Shown: positions 46,901-52,258, counted from the stretch's first letter. The stretch: DNA of 64,000 bases from Hippopus hippopus (GCA_946811185.2 OX328112.1:186001-250000); one strand, 5' to 3'. Numbers and translations: made by a program. Notes: generated by a model from the sequence alone, not told the origin.

Positions 46901-49245
46901 TTATCCAAGTTGAAAGCATCAGCAGAGAACAAAATAAATGCGACCCAAACATTAAAACTTGACTTTAGAAGAGTAGAAAACATTGTGGGAAAAGGAGAAT
47001 ATGCTAGTTACCAGCATTTTGGATGTTGGGGTACCTTCTAAAGCTCACACGCTTTTGATGTTATACTGTGAGCACAAATCACATTTCCGACACGTGTTTT
47101 CGTTTTCATCGTGCGATAGCAGCAGCCAAGAGTACATCCCTTTCCATTTCTCTAACGTTTCCTGAATGACATTTTCACCTCGATGATTGCATATGACCGC
47201 AGTATTAACGATGTCGTTTACAATGATAGAACACATCTCATGTGTCATTTGTTCTCTAGGAGGCAGGAAAAACAATTAATTTTACATTGCTTGGACGCCA
47301 CTTTTCACGTGTATCGGTATAGGCCTACTAGATTCCCTCTAAGCGATATGAACCGAACATTAGAGTGCCTTACGCTTGCGAAGGAATTCGCCCACTCACT
47401 CACCCGATAATTGATAATACGTTACGGATATATTTTCAAAGTGATTCTTTACACTGGTAATTGGGTATAACAATTTATAACTTGAACTTTAAAATTGTTG
47501 AAGTATGTGGAAAAAGATTTTCAATAGGTGTTAGAAGGAATTAAAGTACATATAGACGATTTCATAATGTCATTTTTAACCTACGATAAGTTATCAGTTA
47601 TGCGCATTGTTTGAAAATGGTAATGTGCTTATATCATTTGGAATTAGGCAAATAGTTCTAATCAATTTTGGCAAATATTTTCGGTGACACTCGGCTCTGT
47701 TGTGTACCGTGAGTCTGCAATTTCCGCTGATACATTACAGTTCAATACAGGCCTCCGAGAAACGCTGCGTTAACTAGAATGACAAATTCTATTGTATGTA
47801 ATTGTGGAAAGCCGAGGCATCATCATAAGAAGTGAACATCAGAGTTCAAATAATTCAACTGTGTTGGTCATAGAACCGTTTTGGGGAGACACAATTCCAC
47901 ATGCGCCGATTTCCTAATCAAGTACACCCAATCGAAATAGAAGCTTGCAATCCCTCAGAACGTGATATGCGAGCATTTTGGTGACATAAACACCGATCGA
48001 GACCCTGATTTCGGCTGCAAACAAAAATACGCGTTGAAAATCAGACGATTGCGTATCCTAGGGTGCATGTACGTATTTGATACGCTTCAAAAGTTGTTTT
48101 GTTGCTTTTTCCTATTCCACCTTAAGTAAAATAAGCAAATACGCAGCTTATCTGGGGCTCTGTGACTGTCCTGTGTAACTTTTACAACTGTAAAATAACT
48201 AAATAAAATACAGATTTCATTCTTAAAGATGTTGCATAAATGTCACTGGTGAAGAATATAACTGTTATGGTTGGGACAAAACTGTTATGGTTGGGACAAA
48301 ACCGTTATGGTTGGGACATTAAAATTTCGACCTCATACGTCTTTCTGATTGGTTAGCAGAAAGAACACCTGAAATGCATACGATCTGATAGCCCTTAAGG
48401 AAAATAAAGCAAGGCTAGTGAGATATGCAAAGCATTAGTGTTAGGTATATTGAACCAATTAACAAAGGAGGGTGTTAACCATTACGGTTGGGACATATTT
48501 TTGGTAGAAGCAGAGGATACAAGCAAGCTGTGTATGCAAAAATGAATAGCCTGTATCGGCTAAGATACAGGCTATTCATTTTTGGAATGATGCAACTTTG
48601 ACACCCGACGATATATCGTAATATCTGCTTGGTATATATCCAGCTGAATAATCACAATTTTGGGACTGTTATGGTTCGTGTGAAGTTTACATGCGTCTTA
48701 TAGGAGGTCATCAATGAAATCCCCGATTTTGAATCGCAAAGTTGGGGGAGCGTGTTATAAGCGAAGGCGTCTTATAGTCGAGCATATACGGTATATCCAC
48801 TGTTTCATTTCATGTGCAAAAATGCTAAAAAGCTTAACCCTTTACTCCTGTGATACTCATTTCTACACATTGCTTGTAGGAGCCTTTGGAAAACATTGTG
48901 GCAAAAGGTGAAATTGCTCGTCACGAGCAATTTCACCTTTTGTCACAATGTTTTCTATGCTATCAAAAGGTGTCATTCACACATAAGAAACGGCTTCATC
49001 CTTGCTGTTATTTAGGGTCAGTTAGAGATGCCATAGAAATGCCTTATGGGGTAAAGGGTTAAGCTGAATTTGCTGACGTAACTTTTAACTGCAAGAATTT
49101 ATGCAGTTCCTATTAAAAATATCACGCTACATCTTACTGCAAACAAAATATGGTTACACACAGATGTATTTTTTTTCTTACCTATGTATCTGCTGATAAA
49201 TCGAACACAAAGTGCCCCTTCTTCTTCTGCACTGCCTTGATTCAT
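17853..49245 (-). CDS. Multi-exon FHA / acidic-repeat / SANT-like gene (model)
   Basis: No intact single frame exists; the gene is assembled from exons with AG/GT borders and matching phases. In transcription order: 49245-49182, 43984-43888, 40892-40814, 35168-35072, optional cassettes between 32186 and 28638, then 22846-22778, 22011-21934, 20896-20837, 19803-19723, 19599-19565, 19483-19324 and 18040-17853. Without cassettes the product is about 330 residues: an FHA domain at about 28-112, an acidic low-complexity middle, a proline-containing linker and a C-terminal Myb/SANT-like domain. FHA domains bind phosphothreonine and Myb/SANT domains bind DNA or histone tails, so a nuclear chromatin or cell-cycle role is plausible but inferred. 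The FHA resembles that of Ki-67; I do not claim orthology. Exon 4 ends in phase 1 while cassettes start in phase 0, so how cassettes join is unresolved. Confidence 0.65.
18480..18745 (+). mobile_element. Intronic monomer repeat (family C), copy 1
   Basis: It contains 'ggctgcagtttcttgcctt', 'taggttccccttttaatagc', 'atcttcagtgataacagata' and 'acgacaataccttgagcttt', ending 'cccagttaaaag'. Further copies lie at about 20000-20265, 20490-20780 and 23430-23600. The end, a decayed hairpin before an A-rich 'taaaa', resembles the other monomer families. Confidence 0.7.
19324..19483 (-). CDS. Candidate exon: proline-containing linker
   Basis: A 160-bp open stretch in phase 0 ending with the donor 'gtcccag/gtattg' (phase 1), encoding 53 residues that begin 'RLEAHVILMQKAIELSNQPI' and end 'MPPLPQLLSVP'. 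Its exit phase matches the terminal SANT-like exon. The acceptor 'ataattgattag' has a poor pyrimidine tract, and the frame could instead run on to a stop codon near 19229, giving an alternative C terminus. Confidence 0.5.
19565..19599 (-). CDS. Candidate micro-exon, 35 bp
   Basis: A good acceptor ('tatctttttcag') opens a frame in phase 1 that encodes 'LSLFLVMVEQL' before a weak donor 'tta/gtagat'. If used, it leaves an 81-bp intron before 19483 and keeps phase. Without that donor the frame stops four codons later, so this may be an alternative end. Confidence 0.35.
19723..19803 (-). CDS. Acidic/basic exon, paralog of the 22.0-kb exon
   Basis: 81 bp, phase 1-1, acceptor 'ttgcag', donor 'gatg/gtaggt'. 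It encodes 'LDSSDEEEGWVKLKKHK' followed by 'ADRNSQKLD'. The S-D-E-E-E run is a casein kinase 2-type acidic patch and K-L-K-K-H-K is basic. The end 'SQKLD(G)' and the donor sequence are shared with exon 21934-22011, indicating exon duplication. Confidence 0.7.
20000..20265 (+). mobile_element. Intronic monomer repeat (family C), copy 2
   Basis: Same order of phrases as copy 1 ('ttttttcagtgaaaattcaa', 'tatggttcccctatgatag', 'aatatctttggtaattacag') ending 'caatacctcaacattttctt' and 'gagctgaaaa'. Confidence 0.65.
20490..20780 (+). mobile_element. Intronic monomer repeat (family C), copy 3
   Basis: It contains 'gtcaaagaaggggcataact', 'atatctttagtaattacaga' and 'atgacaatacctcaaccttt', and ends 'ggttgagctaaaaatg', the best preserved 3' end of the family. 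Confidence 0.65.
20837..20896 (-). CDS. Acidic exon with Arg-rich end
   Basis: 60 bp, phase 1-1, acceptor 'tttgttttcag', donor 'agag/gtatta'. It encodes 'SDDSNDDDLIFAPRRNRSR': an acidic half followed by a basic R-R-N-R-S-R segment that could serve as a nuclear targeting or nucleic-acid contact motif (inference). Confidence 0.7.
21350..21912 (+). mobile_element. Pearl-like monomer element (family E), second copy
   Basis: At least two monomers ('ggccaattttgaccccacat', 'gatttttcaaaagttttccc'), then 'gagagacagacattgaatga' and a 3' hairpin of the form ctcac...gtgag ending 'gtgagctaaaa' at 21912. The 5' end is truncated or decayed. Confidence 0.65.
21934..22011 (-). CDS. Small exon, paralog of the 19.8-kb exon
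   Basis: 78 bp, phase 1-1, acceptor 'tctgttgcag', donor 'gacg/gtaggt'. It encodes 'LDCLSEDACQTSGKHK' and 'SSRKSQKLD'. Both ends and the acceptor/donor context match exon 19723-19803, while the middle has diverged and is one codon shorter. Confidence 0.7.
22176..22402 (+). mobile_element. TTAA hairpin MITE
   Basis: 227 bp from 'ttaactctttaccaaatgac' to 'ggtaaaggcttaa', with TTAA at both ends as in piggyBac-type insertions. The central stem (about 22284-22348) pairs 'aaaaccttgtgggaaaagg' with its complement around the tip 'gctgattaccagc'. No transposase. Confidence 0.8.
22778..22846 (-). CDS. Small exon, first of the acidic series
   Basis: 69 bp, phase 1-1, acceptor 'ttttttttcag', donor 'ggag/gtaaga'. 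It encodes 'CVSDTNLNDEDCVHTT' then 'KKQASG'. Spliced directly to exon 35168-35072 it stays in frame (the split codon gives Ala), so it can follow the FHA exons without the cassettes. Confidence 0.65.
23430..23600 (+). mobile_element. Intronic monomer repeat (family C), copy 4 (partial)
   Basis: Shares 'ggtatggttccccttttgac', 'aactgccccaagtttgaagt' and 'agggctatggcaatacct' with the other copies; both ends are degraded. Confidence 0.6.
23857..24190 (+). mobile_element. 5' end of a pearl-like element (family F)
   Basis: Begins 'aaggccatgatggccctgaa' followed by 'gtcgctcacccgagtc', the 5' end also seen at 35.93 kb. Two monomers of the 'gactgaaaat ... cacaagg' type follow before the sequence is lost. 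Further pieces of this family lie at about 26120-26600 and 27480-27585. Confidence 0.7.
24207..24293. other. GC-rich block with stacked short hairpins
   Basis: Strongly GC-rich in AT-rich surroundings. It contains the palindromes 'ccagggcattgccctgg' and 'gggggccagaggccccc' plus repeats of 'gggtcca'. It is not coding in any convincing frame. Confidence 0.6.
24300..25279 (-). mobile_element. hAT-like element, reverse copy (uninterrupted)
   Basis: Colinear in reverse with much of 37398-39816: 'taacctagcttgcatgcat', 'cacgatcagtataaaatg' and 'gacaacttggcaag'-type stretches occur in matching order. The outer end 'cccaccacta' at 25279 is the reverse complement of the start of the 37.4-kb copy. Where that copy carries a 1.27-kb array element, this one reads 'aacaaacacgaaaattgg' on its own strand, an empty site. 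The left end is lost, so the left border is approximate. Confidence 0.7.
26120..26600 (+). mobile_element. Family F monomers, truncated
   Basis: Three ~145-bp monomers with 'gacctagtttttgaccca', 'catgacccatttt' and 'gactgaaaatgtggc'. Neither end of the element is present. Confidence 0.65.
26590..27500 (-). repeat. Three tandem units with tRNA-Lys-like pseudo-tRNA heads
   Basis: Box B-like sequences on the minus strand ('gggttcaaatcccgcc', 'ggtttgaatcctgccc' and 'gttcgaatcccgtc') begin at about 26660, 27018 and 27322, each with a box A-like 'tagctcagtggttatg' upstream; the third has 'tgtctcagtggttatgg'. In unit 1 the anticodon region reads 'ggtcttttaaacc', a CTTTTAA loop as in tRNA-Lys(UUU). 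The region between the anticodon arm and box B is too long and the acceptor stems do not pair, so these are tRNA-derived repeats, not functional tRNAs. The units also share 'gttgtcaggtattg' and 'ggtctcccgtaac'. Confidence 0.7.
28394..28604 (+). mobile_element. TTAA hairpin MITE in duplicated unit 1
   Basis: Runs from 'ttaaccctttaccaaacaac' to 'cactagcttaa'. The tip reads 'attgctcattatgaccaat'. It is present at the same place in the next unit (30310-30520), so it was there before the duplication. Confidence 0.65.
28638..28752 (-). CDS. Exon cassette A1 (frame-altered)
   Basis: 115 bp with acceptor 'tatgcatag' and donor 'agag/gtaatt'. It encodes 'ETDRASIHPETLSYDSDPVN' then 'HEWRQNSANNDGKI'. 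Relative to cassette A2 it lacks 8 bp near the 3' end, so it leaves in phase 1 rather than 0. That makes it the only cassette able to join the phase 1 exons downstream, or else a decayed copy. Confidence 0.55.
28882..28948. repeat. GT/AT dinucleotide microsatellite
   Basis: About 65 bp of (gt)n interrupted by 'atgtat' and 'atatatat'. The corresponding spot of the next unit (about 30803) has only a short (at)n run, so this tract expanded after the duplication. Confidence 0.9.
29350..29469 (-). CDS. Exon cassette B1
   Basis: 120 bp, phase 0-0, donor 'tgag/gtaaat', acceptor 'tatgtaaag'. It encodes 40 residues beginning 'ETNGAATHQEGFFNDADQVN' and ending 'DDSKKTQHFE'. It aligns with cassette A at E-T, the D-x-V-N-H-E centre and D-D-S-K near the end, so A and B derive from one ancestral exon. 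Acidic and polar, with no known domain. Confidence 0.65.
30310..30520 (+). mobile_element. TTAA hairpin MITE in duplicated unit 2
   Basis: Orthologous to 28394-28604 with only scattered differences; ends with TTAA at 30517-30520. Confidence 0.65.
30554..30676 (-). CDS. Exon cassette A2
   Basis: 123 bp, phase 0-0, acceptor 'tatgcatag', donor 'agag/gtaatt'; 41 residues beginning 'ETDRASIHPETLSYDSDPVN' and ending 'DDDSKITHHLE'. It is the longest and apparently intact version of cassette A. Confidence 0.65.
31212..31331 (-). CDS. Exon cassette B2
   Basis: 120 bp, phase 0-0, identical in coding sequence to B1 as far as I can read, with conserved splice sites. Identity of the exon against small changes in the flanks fits a recent duplication. 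Confidence 0.65.
32067..32186 (-). CDS. Exon cassette B3
   Basis: 120 bp, phase 0-0, same coding sequence as B1 and B2; the acceptor reads 'tatgtatag' instead of 'tatgtaaag'. It lies 855 bp from B2 because the partial unit lacks cassette A. Confidence 0.65.
32581..34199 (+). mobile_element. CAGAG...CTG DNA transposon, copy 1
   Basis: Left end 'cagagacccagataagctgc', right end 'ttatctggggcactg': imperfect inverted repeats around 1.6 kb. It interrupts the duplicated exon block, and uninterrupted units read 'ctttatatataaatgaacag' at the same place. The flanks 'atata' and 'acata' suggest a ~5-bp target duplication with one change. Copy 2 lies in reverse at 46730-48162. The interior includes a Cys-rich reading frame (33583-33891). 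The superfamily is unassigned: the CAGRG start recalls hAT, but the target duplication is too short. Confidence 0.75.
33583..33891 (+). pseudogene. Cys-ribbon-like frame with one in-frame stop
   Basis: From ATG at 33583 the frame encodes 48 residues with 'CTSC' and, 15 residues on, 'CDLC', a C-x2-C...C-x2-C zinc-ribbon-like layout, before TAG at 33727-33729. The same frame then stays open for 50 further codons to a TAA. The block around 'YRTMK' and 'CDLCS..NIK' is recognisable in copy 2 of the transposon, which argues that it was once coding. A broken transposon gene is the simplest reading; no function is assigned. Confidence 0.5.
34694..34755 (-). pseudogene. Relic of an exon cassette
   Basis: The minus strand encodes 'NQDIANNGDKSKLKHHLD', clearly related to the end of cassettes A and B ('DIANEDDSKKTQHFE'). 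The 5' half and the acceptor AG are missing. Confidence 0.6.
34778..35005 (+). other. Open frame of uncertain status, Cys-containing
   Basis: A 75-codon plus-strand frame with six cysteines, including 'CEESC' and 'CGKTSC', and a basic end. It lies between the diverged cassette block and exon 35072-35168 on the other strand. It could be a fragment of an element gene or chance; no family is recognised. Confidence 0.2.
35072..35168 (-). CDS. Exon 4: second half of the FHA domain
   Basis: 97 bp, phase 0 in and phase 1 out, acceptor 'atcttttttcag', donor 'acag/gtataa'. It encodes 'VFLTYASEAG', then 'LQSGDTFKVGARCFRIEKT'. The S-G-D-T-F-K-V-G segment and the final C-F-R-I strand match the last strands of FHA domains ('GD.i.iG...frie'). 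Confidence 0.75.
37398..39816 (+). mobile_element. hAT-like non-autonomous element
   Basis: Starts 'tagtggtggggcgatgatcg' and ends 'aaccgattgcccaacacta'; the outer 15 bp are imperfect inverted repeats. The 8-bp flanks 'gacacagc' (37390-37397) and 'gaaacagc' (39817-39824) are a target duplication with one mismatch, the length expected for hAT. No transposase is seen. A reverse copy lies at 24300-25279, and a further matching end at 59258. Confidence 0.78.
37602..38872 (+). mobile_element. Array element (family D) nested in the hAT-like element
   Basis: 5' end 'aacaagagcggcaaattgtc', seven or eight monomers of 156 bp (anchors 'gagttatg' at 37729, 37912, 38068, 38224, 38380, 38537 and 38692), a 'cgcccgccc' run, and a 3' hairpin 'cgtcccgtcttcgacgggcg' followed by 'tataaa'. 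The related hAT copy at 25.1 kb lacks it, which fixes the borders to within a few bases. No target duplication is visible, as expected for Helitron-type insertion but not proof of it. Confidence 0.8.
40050..40720. repeat. ~170-bp tandem monomer array (family G)
   Basis: Anchors 'gagttatgg' at about 40132, 40302 and 40473, and a degenerate one near 40636; each unit has 'gtgaagtttcaaatgaatac', 'ttcagtggatgt' and 'agatactgactt'. Confidence 0.75.
40814..40892 (-). CDS. Exon 3: core of the FHA domain
   Basis: 79 bp (1 + 26 codons), acceptor 'attattgttcag', donor 'agag/gtaaga'. It encodes 'SKDCDIIVSRNDVDGVHCQL' then 'EVCMGE'. With the preceding 'LFG' and split Arg this forms G-R-S-x-x-C-D-I ... 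V-H-C, the FHA signature, very like the Ki-67 stretch. The serine that usually precedes 'xxH' is Asp here (V-D-G-V-H), so classical phosphothreonine contact may be weakened. Confidence 0.8.
40914..43045 (+). mobile_element. Pearl-like monomer element(s), family E
   Basis: 5' end 'gagggccataattgccctga', then monomers of about 150-175 bp ('aagggccataatttgaacat', 'gtgacccctggggcagcc', 'gtagccctaggccttatg'), a SINE insertion at 42370-42637, a 3' part 'cagacacagggccatgacat', a further monomer and a terminal hairpin ending 'gtaagctaaaaa'. Two elements may be joined here. Confidence 0.65.
42370..42637 (-). mobile_element. SINE 3' part, reverse copy of 14281-14560
   Basis: It matches the second tRNA-like half of the 14.1-kb SINE in reverse: 'tgaatcctgtcg', 'ccactggctgcttttccaca' and 'tgcaacattatttcagttat' are shared. 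It sits inside a family E element. The open frames at 42176-42499 and 42421-42681 run through it. Confidence 0.75.
43088..43316 (+). mobile_element. TTAA hairpin MITE
   Basis: 'ttaactctttaccaagcaac' to 'gggaaagagttaa'. The stem around 43195-43262 is nearly perfect: 'acattgttggaaaaggagaa' pairs with 'ttctccttttcccacaatgt', tip 'gctggttgccagc'. Confidence 0.85.
43313..43538 (+). mobile_element. TTAA hairpin MITE sharing its TTAA with the previous copy
   Basis: 'ttaaaccattatcaaacaac' to 'gggaaagggttaa'. The tip is 'ttctcattatgagaa', different from its neighbour yet still self-complementary. The TTAA at 43313-43316 is both the end of one copy and the start of the other. Confidence 0.85.
43888..43984 (-). 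CDS. Exon 2: start of the FHA domain
   Basis: 97 bp (2 + 31 codons + 2), acceptor 'actattgtttttcag', donor 'ggaag/gtacga'. It encodes 'FLNEIPVVVPISKAG' then 'KSCKCFPLENRFCLFG'. The first strand plus the L-F-G-R turn match the opening of FHA domains. The frame is also open further upstream to an AG at about 44139, so a longer exon is possible, but the internal acceptor has the better pyrimidine tract and keeps phase with exon 1 (split codon Glu). Confidence 0.72.
44411..44434. repeat. (ATCAG)n microsatellite
   Basis: About five units of 'atcag' directly downstream of 'cccag'. Confidence 0.9.
44848..46153 (+). mobile_element. Complete pearl-like element, family E
   Basis: 5' palindromic end 'gagggccatgatggccctct', about seven monomers of variable length ('gtgacccctg', 'tttgggcactcttggtagac', 'tatataagcccatataaaac'), then 'gccatggcaaccagagtttt', 'cacggacggacgcatgatgg' and a terminal hairpin 'ccgctgaccttccgccagtgg' read as two arms, before 'agctaatg'. 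A 45-bp direct repeat at about 45497-45545 and 45572-45620 shows a recent small duplication. Confidence 0.75.
46871..47020 (+). mobile_element. TTAA hairpin MITE, 3' truncated
   Basis: Starts 'ttaactctttaccaaacaac', reaches the first stem arm and tip 'gctagttaccagc', then breaks off into unrelated sequence ('ggatgttggggtacc'). Confidence 0.75.
47049..47172 (-). pseudogene. Decayed homologue of the 33.6-kb Cys-ribbon frame
   Basis: From ATG at 47172 (minus) the sequence aligns with 33583 onward: 'NGK', then 'YRTMK', and after a shift 'CDLCSQYNIKS' against 'CDLCSGHNIKT'. It has an in-frame TAG early and a frameshift before CDLC. Protein-level similarity despite breaks in both copies points to descent from a coding sequence. 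Confidence 0.5.
48834..49062 (+). mobile_element. TTAA hairpin MITE, divergent subfamily
   Basis: 'agcttaaccctttactcc' to 'gggtaaagggttaagct'; flanking AGC/GCT adds to the symmetry. The stem (48889-48953) has 'acattgtggcaaaaggtgaa' with tip 'attgctcgtcacgagcaat'. It lies about 120 bp from the first coding exon of the FHA/SANT-like gene. Confidence 0.85.
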
Positions 49246-49256
49246 TCAGGAGTATT
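49182..49256 (-). CDS. Exon 1: start codon exon
   Basis: ATG at 49245 is preceded directly by an in-frame TGA, so the frame starts here. It encodes 'MNQGSAEEEGALCVRFISRY' plus Ile, then a lone G before the donor 'catag/gtaaga' (phase 1), which matches exon 2. The part 49246-49256 would be 5' UTR, bounded upstream by a pyrimidine-rich acceptor 'ttgttttttaag', implying an upstream non-coding exon that I could not find. Confidence 0.6.
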
Positions 49257-49289
49257 CTTAAAAAACAAAAATAATGAGATGACCAATAC

Positions 49290-50327
49290 TATAATACCAA
49301 AGCTTTGAACATCCAAAGGGCTATAATTTGGACACTCCTAGTAAGGGCCAACTAGATAAAGCCATGTGCAAAATTTGATAGCCCTAGGCCTTATGGCTAG
49401 GTACAGGGAGACTTCTAAAGTTTTCTCTATAAAAGCCCATGTAAAACTTTAGAACCCCAGCCCAGGGTCAAATTTGACCGCTTGGCTATAATTTGGACAC
49501 TCCTAGTAGGGTCCAACTAGATAAAACAACATGCAAAATCTGGTTTCCCTAGTCCTTATGGCTAGGTTCAAGGAGACTTCTAAAAGTTTCTCTATATAAG
49601 CCCATGTAAAAATTGTGACCCTCTGGGTGGGATCAAATTTGACCAAGGGCTATAATTTGGGCACGCTTAGTAAAGGGCCACAAGATTAAGCTACATGCAA
49701 AATTTGGTAGCCCTAGGTTTTATGGCCAGGTGCAGGGAGACTTCTGAAGTTTTCTCTATATAAGCCCATGTAAAACTTATGACCCCCCACCTCCCCTATG
49801 CTGGCGTCAAATTTGACCCCAGGGCTATTATTTTGGCACTCTTGGTAGAGGTCCACAAGATAAAGCTACATGGAAAATTTGGTAGACCTAGGCCTAGGCC
49901 TTATGGCTAGGTGCAGGGAGACTTCTGAAGTTTTCCTTATATAAGCCCATGTAAAGCTTGTGACCCCCGGGGCGGGGTCAATTTTGACCCATGGGCTATA
50001 ATTTGAAGAAACTTGATATACATGTAGGACTATTAGATAAAGCTACACACCAAATTTGGTAGCCCTAGACCTTATGGTTTACGACAAGAAGATTTTCAAA
50101 GTTTTCCAATATTTATAAGTTTTGTTGCCATGGTAAGGAATCAAACTCTTTCCAAGAAATTCTGAAGAGGACCATGGCAGGATCATTTCTGTGAAGTTTC
50201 ATCAAAATTGGATGGGTAGTTTCAGAGAAGAATATGTTTGAAATAAACGCATGCACGGACAGATGGACGCACGACGGACACCGGGCCATGACATAAGCCC
50301 GCTGGCCTTTGGCCAGTGGAGCTAAAA
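49290..50327 (+). mobile_element. Pearl-like element, family E
   Basis: Five to six monomers ('gggctataatttgg', 'agccctaggccttatggcta', 'tataagcccatgtaaaactt'), then 'gttttgttgccatggtaagg', 'ggacgcacgacggacaccgg' and the hairpin 'gctggcctttggccagtgg' followed by 'agctaaaaa'. It lacks the palindromic 5' end. Confidence 0.72.
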
Positions 50328-50381
50328 AAATGGGGATAAACTAAAATATAACTGAGTAGAAAACACTGTTACAAAACAATA

Positions 50382-50446
50382 ACTAGAGGCGCTTGAGCGC
50401 CTGTATCGCTCCACAGGCCTGATTTTTCTGTAACGGTGAAGAGAAG
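50382..50446 (+). mobile_element. 5' end of another palindrome-headed element, cut by the LTR insertion
   Basis: 'agaggcgcttgagcgcctgt' forms a hairpin like the 5' ends of the pearl-like families and is followed by 'atcgctccac'. The LTR element starts 20-30 bp later, and the remainder was not found beyond 56364. Confidence 0.4.
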
Positions 50447-50827
50447 TGTAACACAGCAACAAGACGTGAGATAAGTTCAGATACGTTTATTGAGTCCCAG
50501 GTTCTTAGTTCCAGCAGGAGTGCAGGTACACACACTGAAGATTGACCGAAATGGTCTGCTATATATACTAATCCAACAGGGGGGCTGTCATCTATGTGAT
50601 TGATGTTTAATGACCTGGAATGTCCATTGGCTTATAAAACCGAACATAAATGCCAACAGATTGCCTTTGACCTTTTAGACCTGTCCAGTTAATTGCATAC
50701 ATCTGTCCAGTAGGTTACATTCCAGGTCATCCTCATTAGTTGTCTCGCCTGGTAAATGTCTCGCCTTGCAACAACAACAACCAACCATCTAGAATATTAG
50801 TTCTAGGTGCCTGCCTATATTGTTACA
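50447..50827 (-). repeat. LTR 1 (3' LTR by orientation)
   Basis: 381 bp with ends 'tgtaacacagcaac' and 'cctatattgttaca'. It differs from the other two at a few positions, for example 'gaccgaaatgg' where they have 'gactgaaatgg'. Confidence 0.9.
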
Positions 50828-50838
50828 TACCTCCCCCT
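50828..50838 (-). promoter_or_regulatory. Polypurine tract
   Basis: 'agggggaggta' on the minus strand, directly before the LTR, is the expected plus-strand DNA priming site. The same tract adjoins the middle LTR at 53586-53596. Confidence 0.7.
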
Positions 50839-51426
50839 GTTATGCGAAATATTCTTAGTAATAAGAAGATTTCGGGATTTTATCATGTAAACAATTTCAA
50901 TAACATACAGGTTAATATAACAATACATATGTATATATATACAACCAGAGCACTTGTGAGTGTAAGTACTCCGGTGCGTAAACAAAGATCGACTTTAAAT
51001 GCAGGGAAAAAAAAACATGAAATGAATATAAATGTCATACAGTTAATCCGAATATATGAGGAATGTCACTAAAGAAAACAAAAGTCCATTTGCAGTATGT
51101 ACATCGATAAGTCATGTAGTATTAGAGGATTCTTTTTTTTTTTCGTGGTCCCGTCCGCCACTGTCTTCATAGTCCTCCTACCCTTCCGTTGCTGAAGTAA
51201 TATGTTGTTCCCTTCTCCCGGTTAGTCTCCCTGGCACAGTTCAACTGTTATCAACGGTAGGCTTGTGACGTCTATGAATTATTTCTGCTAGTGAATTATG
51301 TTTAGCTGATTAGGACTTCTGTTCATCCTTCCCCGGTGAATTTTCCAGGTTACCGTTAATGTAAATCAACGAACGTAACTCAGTCTTGCGTGAATCACTG
51401 TATTTGTTTTGAAGTTTATAAGTAAT

Positions 51427-52258
51427 TTACTTGTAATGGCACTGTGTCACTGTTAGTTCAGCACTTTTATAACTAAGCAGTTTTGGATACAAACTTGCAT
51501 CCTTTTCGGCTGGAATGTGTTCATCTTGCTGTTGTGAATGTGCATCGTTGTTGGACGTGATCGTCAGTAGCGCAGCCGTTGGTGTTTGCATTACATCCGT
51601 TTCCCCGAGAGTGTTGGAGAAGGTCACTCGTCCACCAGCGGGTGAGTTTACGCTCAACTTGCTACCATTTAACTTGGCCAACAATTTCTTTGTGTAATTG
51701 AATTTACAGACTATGTAAAGTGCAATAGCAACCAATGCAATAAAACCTATTCCAATCAAGGGGTAACCCCACAGGGGAAACCTTGTTTCAACAACATCAT
51801 CCACATAAGTCGGCATGTTTAATTGGTCAATTAACGAATTTAATGGAATTTCTTTTAACGATTTTAAATGTTTCGGCAGCTTAGTCATGTTGAAAAAACG
51901 GTACATCTTTAATCAACGGTTCCCAAAGATTAAACGATTGATTAAGGGATCTATCGAGATCGTGATATGGATCAATTATTTCGTACTTGGAATCCTTTTG
52001 GTAGAAAGCAGACAAATACAGAAGGTCGTTAAACGCGTTACATGACGTTGGTACATTTATAACTCCCAGCGGTGGTTTTACTGTTAATGTTGAATGGCGT
52101 AGTTTCGAATTTTTACACACCACTGAGAACAACAGTGTTTTTATTGTAGATATAACCCAGGTGCCACTAAACAAGTAGGTAGCTACTGGCAGAGTACTTG
52201 ACGGTTGTACAACCGTTTGGCAATTGTGTGGGATGGTTTCGGATTTGTTTAGGAACAA
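51427..52258 (-). pseudogene. env-like region with frameshift, copy 1
   Basis: Two overlapping frames (52258-51881 and 51906-51427) look like one envelope-type coding region broken near 51895 in a run of six T. The second frame has a hydrophobic membrane segment followed by a Lys-rich tail of about 90 residues, the layout of the end of a retroviral-type envelope. The first frame is Cys-containing with no signal peptide that I can identify. Upstream env sequence is missing. Confidence 0.55.

Larger units (their letters stand above)
46730..48162 (-). mobile_element. CAGAG...CTCTG DNA transposon, copy 2
   Basis: Ends 'cagagccccagataa' and 'cttatctggggctctg' are inverted repeats; the flanks 'tgactg' at 46724-46729 and 48163-48168 are a 6-bp target duplication. 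In reverse orientation it aligns along its length with 32581-34199 at clearly diverged identity, including the terminal ~130 bp ('gctgcgtatttgctta'). It contains a truncated TTAA hairpin MITE at 46871-47020. Confidence 0.78.
46494..48318. mobile_element. Element bracketed by perfect 18-bp inverted repeats
   Basis: 'tgtcccaaccataacggt' at 46494-46511 is the exact reverse complement of 48301-48318. The right end is extended by two further direct copies of 'ctgttatggttgggacaaaa' (48262-48300). Between them lies the CAGAG...CTCTG element, so this may be an outer, older transposon. No target duplication is evident. Confidence 0.5.

Noticed and set aside
47183..47410. 75-codon plus-strand frame starting at 47183
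   Set aside because: It overlaps transposon copy 2 without similarity to the corresponding part of copy 1, so there is no sign of constraint.
15600..50330. CRISPR-like arrays suggested by regular ~150-bp repeats
   Set aside because: The units are long diverged monomers without short identical repeats and unique spacers, and the sequence is eukaryotic.
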